A DNA stretch of 64,000 bases from positions 14,275,638 through 14,339,637 of the forward strand of contig OZ059900.1 of NCBI GenBank assembly GCA_964057225.1. The letters are read 5' to 3'. The notes beneath the pieces are model-generated. The model was not told the origin of the DNA, ran no database searches, and saw only the letters and a program-made list of their open reading frames with translations. The translations under genes were made by a program, and so were the position numbers. Of the stretch, positions 26,154 through 37,577 are shown one piece after another (within the stretch, counting starts at the first letter, position 1; every line of letters begins with the position of its first letter). Source of the stretch: Auanema rhodensis. Its lineage: Eukaryota > Nematoda > Chromadorea > Rhabditida > Rhabditidae.

Positions 26154-26520
26154 TTGAATTTGCACTTAGAAACTTTCATTAAGAGTGTGAGTTTGAAATA
26201 TAGTAGAAAAATGAAACACTGTCTCTAACATATATTGATTTATGGCCTACTTTACTCAAAGAGCTAATTGAAGTTTGGTGTTAAAATGAACAATTGATTA
26301 ACGTTGACGTTCCGTTTTTTTTCATCGTAATTAAGATAGAACACTTAAATTAAATAGAAATGTTTGAAAATTTAAAAAAAAATCACAAGCTCAAATCAAT
26401 TTTGAAAAAACAGAAAGTTTAAAATAACCTTTTTTCTAATAATTATCTTTTTAATTCGACTTTTGGAAGAAAACAAAAATAGCATAACATTCAATAACGA
26501 TGAATCAGAACAAAAACATT

Positions 26521-26592
26521 CTCCCCGGCCGGGAATTGAACCCGGGTCTCGCATGTGACAGACGCGGATACTCACCACTATACTACCGAGGA
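26521..26592 (-). tRNA. trnD-GUC: tRNA-Asp(GUC), unit 61
   Basis: Type N spacer without the tttatttcgac variant seen at this position in the other blocks. Confidence 0.96.
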
Positions 26593-26959
26593 TTTAATTT
26601 GCACTTAGAAACTTTCATTAAGAGTGTGAGTTTGAATTAAAGTAGAAAAATGAAACACTGTCTCTAAGATATCTTGATTTATGGCCTACTTTACTCAAAG
26701 ATCTAATTGAAGTTTGGTGTTAGAATGAACAATTGATTAACGCTGACGTTCCATTTTTTTTTATCGTAATTGAGATAGAATACTTAAATTAAATGAAAAT
26801 GTTTAACAATTTAGAAAAAAAACACAAGCTCAAATCAATTTTGAAAAAACAGAAAGTTTAAAATAACCTTTTTTCTAATAATTATCTTTTTAATTCGACT
26901 TTTGGAAGAAAACAAAAATAGCATAACATTCAATAACGATGAATCAGAACAAAAACATT

Positions 26960-27031
26960 CTCCCCGGCCGGGAATTGAACCCGGGTCTCGCATGTGACAG
27001 ACGCGGATACTCACCACTATACTACCGAGGA
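26960..27031 (-). tRNA. trnD-GUC: tRNA-Asp(GUC), unit 62
   Basis: Type N spacer; consensus tRNA. Confidence 0.96.
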
Positions 27032-27398
27032 TTTAATTTGCACTTAGAAACTTTCATTAAGAGTGTGAGTTTGAATTAAAGTAGAAAAATGAAACACTGT
27101 CTCTAACATATCTTGATTTATGGCCTACTTTACTCAAAGAGCTAATTGAAGTTTGGTGTTAGAATGAACAATTGATTAACGCTGACGTTCCGTTTTTTTT
27201 CATCGTAATTAAGATAGAACACTTAAATTAAATAGAAATGTTTGAAAATTTAAAAAAAAATCACAAGCTCAAATCACTTTTGAAAAAACAGAAAGTTTAA
27301 AATAACCTTTTTTCTAATAATTATCTTTTTAATTCGACTTTTGGAAGAAAACAAAAATAGCATAACATTCAATAACGATGAATCAGAACAAAAACATT

Positions 27399-27470
27399 CT
27401 CCCCGGCCGGGAATTGAACCCGGGTCTCGCATGTGACAGACGCGGATACTCACCACTATACTACCGAGGA
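27399..27470 (-). tRNA. trnD-GUC: tRNA-Asp(GUC), unit 63
   Basis: Type K spacer; consensus tRNA. Confidence 0.96.
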
Positions 27471-27837
27471 TTGAATTTGCACTTAGAAACTTTCATTAAG
27501 AGTGTGAGTTTGAAATATAGTAGAAAAATGAAACACTGTCTCTAACATATATTGATTTATGGCCTACTTTACTCAAAGAGCTAATTGAAGTTTGGTGTTA
27601 AAATGAACAATTGATTAACGTTGACGTTCCGTTTTTTTTCATCGTAATTAAGATAGAACACTTAAATTAAATAGAAATGTTTGAAAATTTAAAAAAAAAT
27701 CACAAGCTCAAATCACTTTTGAAAAAGCAGAAAGTTTAAAATAACCTTTTTTCTAATAATTATCTTTTTAATTCGACTTTTGGAAGAAAACAAAATAAGC
27801 ATAACATTCAATAACGATGAATCAGAACAAAAACATT

Positions 27838-27909
27838 CTCCCCGGCCGGGAATTGAACCCGGGTCTCGCATGTGACAGACGCGGATACTCACCACTATAC
27901 TACCGAGGA
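27838..27909 (-). tRNA. trnD-GUC: tRNA-Asp(GUC), unit 64
   Basis: Type I spacer; consensus tRNA. Confidence 0.96.
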
Positions 27910-28276
27910 TTGAATTTGCACTTAGAAACTTTCATTGAGAGTGTGAGTTTGAATTAAAGTAGAAAAATGAAACACTGTCTCTAAGATATCTTGATTTATG
28001 GCCTACTTTACTCAAAGAGCTAATTGAAGTTTGGTGTTAGAATGAACAATTGATTAACGCTGACGTTCCATTTTTTTTTATCGTAATTGAGATAGAATAC
28101 TTAAATTAAATGAAAATGTTTAACAATTTAGAAAAAAAACACAAGCTCAAATCAATTTTGAAAAAACAGAAAGTTTAAAATAACCTTTTTTCTAATAATT
28201 ATCTTTTTAATTCGACTTTTGGAAGAAAACAAAAATAGCATAACATTCAATAACGATGAATCAGAACAAAAACATT

Positions 28277-28348
28277 CTCCCCGGCCGGGAATTGAACCCG
28301 GGTCTCGCATGTGACAGACGCGGATACTCACCACTATACTACCGAGGA
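28277..28348 (-). tRNA. trnD-GUC: tRNA-Asp(GUC), unit 65
   Basis: Type N spacer; consensus tRNA. Confidence 0.96.
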
Positions 28349-28715
28349 TTTAATTTGCACTTAGAAACTTTCATTAAGAGTGTGAGTTTGAATTAAAGTA
28401 GAAAAATGAAACACTGTCTCTAAGATATCTTGATTTATGGCCTACTTTACTCAAAGAGCTAATTGAAGTTTGGTGTTAGAATGAACAATTGATTAACGCT
28501 GACGTTCCATTTTTTTTTATCGTAATTGAGATAGAATACTTAAATTAAATGAAAATGTTTAACAATTTAGAAAAAAAACACAAGCTCAAATCAATTTTGA
28601 AAAAACAGAAAGTTTAAAATAACCTTTTTTCTAATAATTATCTTTTTAATTCGACTTTTGGAAGAAAACAAAAATAGCATAACATTCAATAACGATGAAT
28701 CAGAACAAAAACATT

Positions 28716-28787
28716 CTCCCCGGCCGGGAATTGAACCCGGGTCTCGCATGTGACAGACGCGGATACTCACCACTATACTACCGAGGA
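28716..28787 (-). tRNA. trnD-GUC: tRNA-Asp(GUC), unit 66
   Basis: Type N spacer; consensus tRNA. Confidence 0.96.
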
Positions 28788-29154
28788 TTTAATTTGCACT
28801 TAGAAACTTTCATTAAGAGTGTGAGTTTGAATTAAAGTAGAAAAATGAAACACTGTCTCTAACATATCTTGATTTATGGCCTACTTTACTCAAAGAGCTA
28901 ATTGAAGTTTGGTGTTAGAATGAACAATTGATTAACGCTGACGTTCCGTTTTTTTTCATCGTAATTAAAATAGAACACTTAAATTAAATAGAAATGTTTG
29001 AAAATTTAAAAAAAAATCACAAGCTCAAATCACTTTTGAAAAAACAGAAAGTTTAAAATAACCTTTTTTCTAATAATTATCTTTTTAATTCGACTTTTGG
29101 AAGAAAACAAAAATAGCATAACATTCAATAACGATGAATCAGAACAAAAACATT

Positions 29155-29226
29155 CTCCCCGGCCGGGAATTGAACCCGGGTCTCGCATGTGACAGACGCG
29201 GATACTCACCACTATACTACCGAGGA
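29155..29226 (-). tRNA. trnD-GUC: tRNA-Asp(GUC), unit 67
   Basis: Type K spacer; consensus tRNA. Confidence 0.96.
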
Positions 29227-29593
29227 TTGAATTTGCACTTAGAAACTTTCATTAAGAGTGTGAGTTTGAAATATAGTAGAAAAATGAAACACTGTCTCTA
29301 ACATATATTGATTTATGGCCTACTTTACTCAAAGAGCTAATTGAAGTTTGGTGTTAAAATGAACAATTGATTAACGTTGACGTTCCGTTTTTTTTCATCG
29401 TAATTAAGATAGAACACTTAAATTAAATAGAAATGTTTGAAAATTTAAAAAAAAATCACAAGCTCAAATCACTTTTGAAAAAGCAGAAAGTTTAAAATAA
29501 CCTTTTTTCTAATAATTATCTTTTTAATTCGACTTTTGGAAGAAAACAAAATAAGCATAACATTCAATAACGATGAATCAGAACAAAAACATT

Positions 29594-29665
29594 CTCCCCG
29601 GCCGGGAATTGAACCCGGGTCTCGCATGTGACAGACGCGGATACTCACCACTATACTACCGAGGA
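29594..29665 (-). tRNA. trnD-GUC: tRNA-Asp(GUC), unit 68
   Basis: Type I spacer; starts an I-N-F triplet. Confidence 0.96.
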
Positions 29666-30032
29666 TTGAATTTGCACTTAGAAACTTTCATTGAGAGTGT
29701 GAGTTTGAATTAAAGTAGAAAAATGAAACACTGTCTCTAAGATATCTTGATTTATGGCCTACTTTACTCAAAGAGCTAATTGAAGTTTGGTGTTAGAATG
29801 AACAATTGATTAACGCTGACGTTCCATTTTTTTTTATCGTAATTGAGATAGAATACTTAAATTAAATGAAAATGTTTAACAATTTAGAAAAAAAACACAA
29901 GCTCAAATCAATTTTGAAAAAACAGAAAGTTTAAAATAACCTTTTTTCTAATAATTATCTTTTTAATTCGACTTTTGGAAGAAAACAAAAATAGCATAAC
30001 ATTCAATAACGATGAATCAGAACAAAAACATT

Positions 30033-30104
30033 CTCCCCGGCCGGGAATTGAACCCGGGTCTCGCATGTGACAGACGCGGATACTCACCACTATACTACCG
30101 AGGA
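30033..30104 (-). tRNA. trnD-GUC: tRNA-Asp(GUC), unit 69
   Basis: Type N spacer; consensus tRNA. Confidence 0.96.
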
Positions 30105-30471
30105 TTGAATTTGCACTTAGAAACTTTCATTAAGAGTGTGAGTTTGAAATATAGTAGAAAAATGAAACACTGTCTCTAACATATATTGATTTATGGCCTA
30201 CTTTACTCAAAGAGCTAATTGAAGTTTGGTGTTAAAATGAACAATTGATTAACGCTGACGTTCCGTTTTTTTTCATCGTAATTAAGATAGAACACTTAAA
30301 TTAAATAGAAATGTTTGAAAATTTAAAAAAAAATCACAAGCTCAAATCACTTTTGAAAAAACAGAAAGTTTAAAACAACCTTTTTTCTAATAATTATCGT
30401 CTTTATCCGACTTTTGGAAGAAAAGAAAAATAGCATAACATTCAATAATGATGAATCAGAACAAAAACATT

Positions 30472-30543
30472 CTCCCCGGCCGGGAATTGAACCCGGGTCT
30501 CGCATGTGACAGACGCGGATACTCACCACTATACTACCGAGGA
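30472..30543 (-). tRNA. trnD-GUC: tRNA-Asp(GUC), unit 70
   Basis: F-like spacer with ggaagaaaagaaa; consensus tRNA. Confidence 0.96.
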
Positions 30544-30910
30544 TTGAATTTGCACTTAGAAACTTTCATTAAGAGTGTGAGTTTGAAATATAGTAGAAAA
30601 ATGAAACACTGTCTCTAACATATATTGATTTATGGCCTACTTTACTCAAAGAGCTAATTGAAGTTTGGTGTTAAAATGAACAATTGATTAACGTTGACGT
30701 TCCGTTTTTTTTCATCGTAATTAAGATAGAACACTTAAATTAAATAGAAATGTTTGAAAATTTAAAAAAAAATCACAAGCTCAAATCACTTTTGAAAAAG
30801 CAGAAAGTTTAAAATAACCTTTTTTCTAATAATTATCTTTTTAATTCGACTTTTGGAAGAAAACAAAATAAGCATAACATTCAATAACGATGAATCAGAA
30901 CAAAAACATT

Positions 30911-30982
30911 CTCCCCGGCCGGGAATTGAACCCGGGTCTCGCATGTGACAGACGCGGATACTCACCACTATACTACCGAGGA
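30911..30982 (-). tRNA. trnD-GUC: tRNA-Asp(GUC), unit 71
   Basis: Type I spacer; second copy of the I-N-F triplet begins. Confidence 0.96.
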
Positions 30983-31349
30983 TTGAATTTGCACTTAGAA
31001 ACTTTCATTGAGAGTGTGAGTTTGAATTAAAGTAGAAAAATGAAACACTGTCTCTAAGATATCTTGATTTATGGCCTACTTTACTCAAAGAGCTAATTGA
31101 AGTTTGGTGTTAGAATGAACAATTGATTAACGCTGACGTTCCATTTTTTTTTATCGTAATTGAGATAGAATACTTAAATTAAATGAAAATGTTTAACAAT
31201 TTAGAAAAAAAACACAAGCTCAAATCAATTTTGAAAAAACAGAAAGTTTAAAATAACCTTTTTTCTAATAATTATCTTTTTAATTCGACTTTTGGAAGAA
31301 AACAAAAATAGCATAACATTCAATAACGATGAATCAGAACAAAAACATT

Positions 31350-31421
31350 CTCCCCGGCCGGGAATTGAACCCGGGTCTCGCATGTGACAGACGCGGATAC
31401 TCACCACTATACTACCGAGGA
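31350..31421 (-). tRNA. trnD-GUC: tRNA-Asp(GUC), unit 72
   Basis: Type N spacer; consensus tRNA. Confidence 0.96.
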
Positions 31422-31788
31422 TTGAATTTGCACTTAGAAACTTTCATTAAGAGTGTGAGTTTGAAATATAGTAGAAAAATGAAACACTGTCTCTAACATA
31501 TATTGATTTATGGCCTACTTTACTCAAAGAGCTAATTGAAGTTTGGTGTTAAAATGAACAATTGATTAACGCTGACGTTCCGTTTTTTTTCATCGTAATT
31601 AAGATAGAACACTTAAATTAAATAGAAATGTTTGAAAATTTAAAAAAAAATCACAAGCTCAAATCACTTTTGAAAAAACAGAAAGTTTAAAACAACCTTT
31701 TTTCTAATAATTATCGTCTTTATCCGACTTTTGGAAGAAAAGAAAAATAGCATAACATTCAATAACGATGAATCAGAACAAAAACATT

Positions 31789-31860
31789 CTCCCCGGCCGG
31801 GAATTGAACCCGGGTCTCGCATGTGACAGACGCGGATACTCACCACTATACTACCGAGGA
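31789..31860 (-). tRNA. trnD-GUC: tRNA-Asp(GUC), unit 73
   Basis: F-like spacer as in unit 70. Confidence 0.96.
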
Positions 31861-32227
31861 TTGAATTTGCACTTAGAAACTTTCATTAAGAGTGTGAGTT
31901 TGAAATATAGTAGAAAAATGAAACACTGTCTCTAACATATATTGATTTATGGCCTACTTTACTCAAAGAGCTAATTGAAGTTTGGTGTTAAAATGAACAA
32001 TTGATTAACGTTGACGTTCCGTTTTTTTTCATCGTAATTAAGATAGAACACTTAAATTAAATAGAAATGTTTGAAAATTTAAAAAAAAATCACAAGCTCA
32101 AATCACTTTTGAAAAAGCAGAAAGTTTAAAATAACCTTTTTTCTAATAATTATCTTTTTAATTCGACTTTTGGAAGAAAACAAAATAAGCATAACATTCA
32201 ATAACGATGAATCAGAACAAAAACATT

Positions 32228-32299
32228 CTCCCCGGCCGGGAATTGAACCCGGGTCTCGCATGTGACAGACGCGGATACTCACCACTATACTACCGAGGA
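32228..32299 (-). tRNA. trnD-GUC: tRNA-Asp(GUC), unit 74
   Basis: Type I spacer; consensus tRNA. Confidence 0.96.
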
Positions 32300-32666
32300 T
32301 TGAATTTGCACTTAGAAACTTTCATTGAGAGTGTGAGTTTGAATTAAAGTAGAAAAATGAAACACTGTCTCTAAGATATCTTGATTTATGGCCTACTTTA
32401 CTCAAAGAGCTAATTGAAGTTTGGTGTTAGAATGAACAATTGATTAACGCTGACGTTCCATTTTTTTTTATCGTAATTGAGATAGAATACTTAAATTAAA
32501 TGAAAATGTTTAACAATTTAGAAAAAAAACACAAGCTCAAATCAATTTTGAAAAAACAGAAAGTTTAAAATAACCTTTTTTCTAATAATTATCTTTTTAA
32601 TTCGACTTTTGGAAGAAAACAAAAATAGCATAACATTCAATAACGATGAATCAGAACAAAAACATT

Positions 32667-32738
32667 CTCCCCGGCCGGGAATTGAACCCGGGTCTCGCAT
32701 GTGACAGACGCGGATACTCACCACTATACTACCGAGGA
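32667..32738 (-). tRNA. trnD-GUC: tRNA-Asp(GUC), unit 75
   Basis: Type N spacer; consensus tRNA. Confidence 0.96.
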
Positions 32739-33105
32739 TTGAATTTGCACTTAGAAACTTTCATTAAGAGTGTGAGTTTGAAATATAGTAGAAAAATGAA
32801 ACACTGTCTCTAACATATATTGATTTATGGCCTACTTTACTCAAAGAGCTAATTGAAGTTTGGTGTTAAAATGAACAATTGATTAACGCTGACGTTCCGT
32901 TTTTTTTCATCGTAATTAAGATAGAACACTTAAATTAAATAGAAATGTTTGAAAATTTAAAAAAAAATCACAAGCTCAAATCACTTTTGAAAAAGCAGAA
33001 AGTTTAAAATAACCTTTTTTCTAATAATTATCTTTTTAATTCGACTTTTGGAAGAAAACAAAATAAGCATAACATTCAATAACGATGAATCAGAACAAAA
33101 ACATT

Positions 33106-33177
33106 CTCCCCGGCCGGGAATTGAACCCGGGTCTCGCATGTGACAGACGCGGATACTCACCACTATACTACCGAGGA
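33106..33177 (-). tRNA. trnD-GUC: tRNA-Asp(GUC), unit 76
   Basis: Type I spacer; consensus tRNA. Confidence 0.96.
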
Positions 33178-33544
33178 TTGAATTTGCACTTAGAAACTTT
33201 CATTGAGAGTGTGAGTTTGAATTAAAGTAGAAAAATGAAACACTGTCTCTAAGATATCTTGATTTATGGCCTACTTTACTCAAAGAGCTAATTGAAGTTT
33301 GGTGTTAGAATGAACAATTGATTAACGCTGACATTCCATTTTTTTTCATCGTAATTGAGATAGAATACTTAAATTAAATGGAAATGTTTAACAATTTAGA
33401 AAAAAAACACAAGCTCAAATCACTTTTGAAAAAACAGAAAGTTTAAAATAACCTTTTTTCTAATAATTATCTTTTTAATTCGACTTTTGGAAGAAAACAA
33501 AAATAGCATAACATTCAATAACGATGAATCAGAACAAAAACATT

Positions 33545-33616
33545 CTCCCCGGCCGGGAATTGAACCCGGGTCTCGCATGTGACAGACGCGGATACTCACC
33601 ACTATACTACCGAGGA
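33545..33616 (-). tRNA. trnD-GUC: tRNA-Asp(GUC), unit 77
   Basis: Type K spacer; consensus tRNA. Confidence 0.96.
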
Positions 33617-33982
33617 TTGAATTTGCACTTAGAAACTTTCATTAAGAGTGTGAGTTTGAAATATAGTAGAAAAATGAAACACTGTCTCTAACATATATTG
33701 ATTTATGGCCTACTTTACTCAAAGAGCTAATTGAAGTTTGGTGTTAAAATGAACAATTGATTAACGCTGACGTTCCATTTTTTTTCATCGTAATTGAGAT
33801 AGAATACTTAAATTAAATGGAAATGTTTAACAATTTAGAAAAAAACACAAGCTCAAATCACTTTTGAAAAAACAGAAAGTTTAAAACAATCTTTTTTCTA
33901 ATAATTATCGTCTTTATCCGACTTTTGGAAGAAAAGAAAAATAGCATAACATTCAATAACGATGAATCAGAACAAAAACATT

Positions 33983-34054
33983 CTCCCCGGCCGGGAATTG
34001 AACCCGGGTCTCGCATGTGACAGACGCGGATACTCACCACTATACTACCGAGGA
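33983..34054 (-). tRNA. trnD-GUC: tRNA-Asp(GUC), unit 78
   Basis: F-like spacer with caatctttttt; first of the more divergent edge units. Confidence 0.96.
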
Positions 34055-34421
34055 TTTAATTTGCACTTAGAAACTTTCATTAAGAGTGTGAGTTTGAAAT
34101 ATAGTAGAAAAATGAAACACTGTCTCTAACATATCTTGATTTATGGCCTACTTTACTCAAAGAGCTAATTGAAGTTTGGTGTTACAATGAACAATTGATT
34201 AACGCTGACGTTTCAATTTTTTTCATCGTAATTAAGATAGAACATTTCAATTAAATAGAAATGTTTGAAAATTTAAAAAAAAATCACAAGCTCAAATCAC
34301 TTTTGAAAAAGCAGAAAGTTTAAAACAATCTTTTTTCTAATAATTATCGTCTTTATCCGACTTTTGGAAGAAAAGAAAAATAGCATAACATTCAATAACG
34401 ATGAATCAGAACAAAAACATT

Positions 34422-34493
34422 CTCCCCGGCCGGGAATTGAACCCGGGTCTTGCATGTGACAGACGCGGATACTCACCACTATACTACCGAGGA
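34422..34493 (-). tRNA. trnD-GUC: tRNA-Asp(GUC), unit 79, anticodon-stem variant
   Basis: The 3' strand of the anticodon stem reads ATGCA instead of ATGCG, giving a C-A mismatch at the outer pair. The same change is in unit 85. Confidence 0.93.
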
Positions 34494-34860
34494 TTTAATT
34501 TGCACTTAGAAACTTTCATTAAGAGTGTGAGTTTGAAATATAGTAGAAAAATGAAACACTGTCTCTAACATATCTTGATTTATGGCCTACTTTACTCAAA
34601 GAGCTAATTGAAGTTTGGTGTTAAAATGAACAATTGATTAACGCTGACGTTTCAATTTTTTTCATCGTAATTAAGATAGAACATTTCAATTAAATAGAAA
34701 TGTTTGAAAATTTAAAAAAAAATCACAAGCTCAAATCACTTTTGAAAAAGCAGACAGTTTAAAACAATCTTTTTTCTAATAATTATCGTCTTTATCCGAC
34801 TTTTGGAAGAAAAGAAAAATAGCATAACATTCAATAACGATGAATCAGAACAAAAACATT

Positions 34861-34932
34861 CTCCCCGGCCGGGAATTGAACCCGGGTCCCGCATGTGACA
34901 GACGCGGATACTCACCACTATACTACCGAGGA
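34861..34932 (-). tRNA. trnD-GUC: tRNA-Asp(GUC), unit 80, variable-loop variant
   Basis: One A-to-G change just after the anticodon stem, probably neutral. Confidence 0.95.
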
Positions 34933-35299
34933 TTTAATTTGCACTTAGAAACTTTCATTAAGAGTGTGAGTTTGAATTAAAGTAGAAAAATGAAACACTG
35001 TCTCTAACATATCTTGATTTATGGCCTACTTTACTCAAAGAGCTAATTGAAGTTTGGTGTTAGAATGAACGATTGATTAACGCTGACGTTTCAATTTTTT
35101 TCATCGTAATTGAGATAGAACATTTAAATTAAATGGAAATGTTTAACAATTTAGAAAAAAAACACAAGCTCAAATCACTTTTGAAAAAACAGAAAGTTTA
35201 AAACAACCTTTTTTCTAATAATTATCTTTTTTATCCGACTTTTGGAAAAAAACAAAAATAGCATAACATTCAATAACGATGAATCAGAACAAAAACATT

Positions 35300-35371
35300 C
35301 TCCCCGGCCGGGAATTGAACCCGGGTCTCGCATGTGACAGACGCGGATACTCACCACTATACTACCGAGGA
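35300..35371 (-). tRNA. trnD-GUC: tRNA-Asp(GUC), unit 81
   Basis: Consensus tRNA. Its 5' flank is cut 19 bp upstream by the LTR element that begins at 35391. Confidence 0.96.
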
Positions 35372-35390
35372 TTGAATTTGCACTTAGAAA

Positions 35391-35771
35391 TGTCACATCT
35401 GCAAGCACATGGTAAACATGTGCGCGCTATTCAAATAGCGGGAGCCTGAACAAGCCCCGCCTACAACATGGGACACACATGGCACTCTTGCTTCTGGCCT
35501 AACCCAGATAGGTTGTCTTATAGCCATGTGAGTCTCATCTCTATATCATCTATATATATACTCTATTTAATACTTTATCATATCTCTTAATATTCTTTCT
35601 TAATGTAATTCTTATATTGTATTTTCTTGTTATCTGATAATGAATCCTTTTCTCTTTGAGTATTTGTCTTAATAAGGAAATCGGGGCGTTCGGGTCTGCC
35701 TACCTAAGGAACAAGGTAGAAGTACATATATCTTCCGACCATGAAAAGACGGGAAGAAACAATATGTAACG
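35391..35771 (+). repeat. 5' LTR of the short LTR element
   Basis: Begins TGTCACATCT and ends with ATGTAACG directly before the primer-binding-like TGGAGGTTCC. It contains a short inverted repeat (gcgctatt...aatagcg) and a TATATATATA run. Positions 35391-35588 match the second copy exactly. Confidence 0.88.
35550..35561 (+). promoter_or_regulatory. TATA-like run in LTR
   Basis: A TATATATATA run lies in the middle of the LTR, the expected region for a U3 core promoter. Low complexity makes this tentative. Confidence 0.35.
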
Positions 35772-35784
35772 TGGAGGTTCCACC
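35772..35784 (+). other. Primer binding site (PBS) of short LTR element
   Basis: TGGAGGTTCCACC directly follows the LTR. The same 13 bases follow the 5' LTR of the large gypsy element, so both probably prime with the same tRNA. It would pair with a tRNA 3' end with discriminator U before CCA, and some animal tRNA-Thr end this way. It does not match tRNA-Asp of the array. Confidence 0.6.
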
Positions 35785-36600
35785 TTGCTTACTTTACTGT
35801 TAATTTATTGACAGCAAGTTTACGAGACTTTTGGACTTAATTACCCAACAGTGAGGAGTAACCGAGCCGTGCACCATGATTTCCTCAAAAATTATTCTGG
35901 CTACCACTTCTCCTCCGCTCAACGAAAACTGGGAGGTGTCTGAGACGTTTGGGGAAACTATCAGACAATAGTTTTGACGAGCGTTACCTTTTTGTTATGC
36001 ACGCGCGTGCTATTTTGATTCATTACTTTATGATGTGAATGTCCAGTGTGGCAACAGAGCTCACTTTTTAGCTGAGTTGTTTGGAAGCTGGAGGCTGTTG
36101 GGATAATTTTATTTACGATTTTTGATTTTGATTCACATCCAAGGGTTCATCAGGGTTCTACTCCTGTTAACTCTTTTCTTATTAGTTCAGAGATAATAAG
36201 AATATTTAAATTCCTACCCACCCAAGTCCACTCTACGTCTGCCAACGTTTCCTTTTTCCTATATTATTGACAGATTACTGAATTTAAATTCCTATATCAA
36301 TCTTAAATTACCTTCTAAATCTTTTGAAATTAAATTAAAAATTATCTTAATTAAGATTTATTTTGAAATTCTTTCTACAAATCTTAATAAACTTTATAAA
36401 ATTGAACTTAATATACGAGATGAGACATTTTTGTTTACTTTAAGCTTACTCACATTCAAATAGTTGGCCCACGCTTACCAGCTGTTCGGCATGTGTAGTC
36501 AATAACAGCTGTTAAAATTCAAAAGTTTTCAAACAGGCTTAAGGCACCATCTGTGATTCCTTATTTGTCTCTAAGCTGACATTAGTGATTATAATATTCA
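35785..36600 (+). other. Internal 5' region of the short LTR element
   Basis: Mostly AT-rich non-coding sequence. A 31-codon ORF starts at ATG 35876 and ends at TAG 35969-35971; a GTGTCT after its GGGAG could be a splice donor. No recognisable protein domain. Confidence 0.4.
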
Positions 36601-36655
36601 AATATCACGACAGACGGTCAATGGTTGTTTACCATAAGCGCTAACATCTGGTGTC

Positions 36656-37517
36656 GTGACACATGGCTGGAGGCGGAGCTTGAAGCTTCAACGACCCTCC
36701 TTCATCAGACGCCATTTTCACAAACGTTTTTACTGGAGTCTAGTTGCTTCCAGTACGCGCTCTTATATTCATCTAACTGTATTCACCAGCCACCCTGTCG
36801 GACTCGGACATCAGCGAGGAAAACAAAGATCAGGAACAAGGATCACCAGAGTTACAGCAGTTCAAAGATCTTTCGTCGTGGTTCAAACAGATAAAGGAAA
36901 AAGCAGAAGAGTACACAAGGACTTCGTCAAACCTTACCAACGGACAACATCTATTCCGGTTATCACAATTTCTTGAAGGTAGTTTTTTTTTTTTAACAAA
37001 ATCCAACTGTTGAAATTTTTTTTATTTTGTGCCATTTCTGATTGTAACACTTCTTTGTTGCTGATTGATTTTCTCCGAAAAGTCTGCTATTGTTTTACAA
37101 GGGTTTGTTTTATTACTCCAACTCTCATTGAGTAGATTTTTTCAACATTCTCTTGTGAATCTTGCTATTTTTTTATGCTTAATCATTACTTGTATTCACC
37201 TTATGGACATTAGTCATACGGGTTAAACGAGTTCTCATTCTTTTTTGTACAGAACGGGCTCGACCTATTCTCAGGGTAACACCGTACCTGTACAACTCAA
37301 GAAAATGAACGACTATATCACAGTCGAATGGTTTAGAAGCAAAGCCCTCGTTTGCAAGCATTTCACTACTCAAGTGAATGGAATAGAATCTACTCGACTA
37401 CATTTCGAATTCAACAAACTTGAAGAGACAATAGCTAAACTTTCAAATCGTATTGCATACATTTTTTTTTTTACCGACTACACCATGATTTTTTTTTCCA
37501 ACATCCAACTATCTTAA
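36656..37517 (+). other. Possible coding remnants inside short LTR element
   Basis: Two alternative frames overlap around 36780-36976. One ends with GKSRRVHKDFVKPYQR, resembling the tail of a gypsy integrase GPY/F domain (pattern VH-D-KPY), which would fit a pol remnant left by internal deletion. The other, open from about 36780 to 36970, encodes an acidic then amphipathic helix-like stretch and ends at GAAG/GTAGTT, a plausible splice donor; a T-rich acceptor (TTTTTGTACAG) lies at about 37252. A third open stretch (37245-37517) could be read after that acceptor. I cannot decide which, if any, is translated. Confidence 0.3.
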
Positions 37518-37565
37518 AAAGTGAATTAATTTATTTTGTTTTTGAACGAGGACGTTCAACTTTTT

Positions 37566-37577
37566 AAGGTGGGGGGA
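37566..37577 (+). other. Polypurine tract
   Basis: AAGGTGGGGGGA directly precedes the second LTR copy, as expected for the plus-strand primer of an LTR element. Confidence 0.75.

Larger units (their letters stand above)
1..35390 (-). repeat. tRNA-Asp tandem array, segment A (81 units)
   Basis: Head-to-tail units of 438-439 bp, each with a 72-nt tRNA gene and a roughly 367-bp AT-rich spacer. The consensus tRNA (minus strand) has acceptor TCCTCGG paired with CCGGGGA, anticodon stem CGCGT/ATGCG with one G-U pair, loop CTGTCAC (anticodon GTC), T arm CCGGG-TTCAATT-CCCGG and discriminator G, as expected for Asp; CCA is not encoded. The A box (TAGTATAGTGG) and B box (GGTTCAATTCC) are good, and a T5 run begins 4 nt after the tRNA end, fitting a Pol III terminator. 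I see no other gene in the spacers. Spacer types used below: F has cgtctttatccgac; M has accttttt then cttttttatcc; I has caaaataagc; N has atcaattttg; K has atcacttttg with caaaaatagc. The left end lies outside the window. Confidence 0.97.

Noticed and set aside
1-35390. CRISPR-like or SINE interpretation of the regular repeats
   Set aside because: Units are 438-439 bp, nearly identical throughout, and joined head to tail with no unique spacers. There are no individual target duplications or poly-A tails as dispersed SINEs would have, and each tRNA part is an intact tRNA with a terminator.
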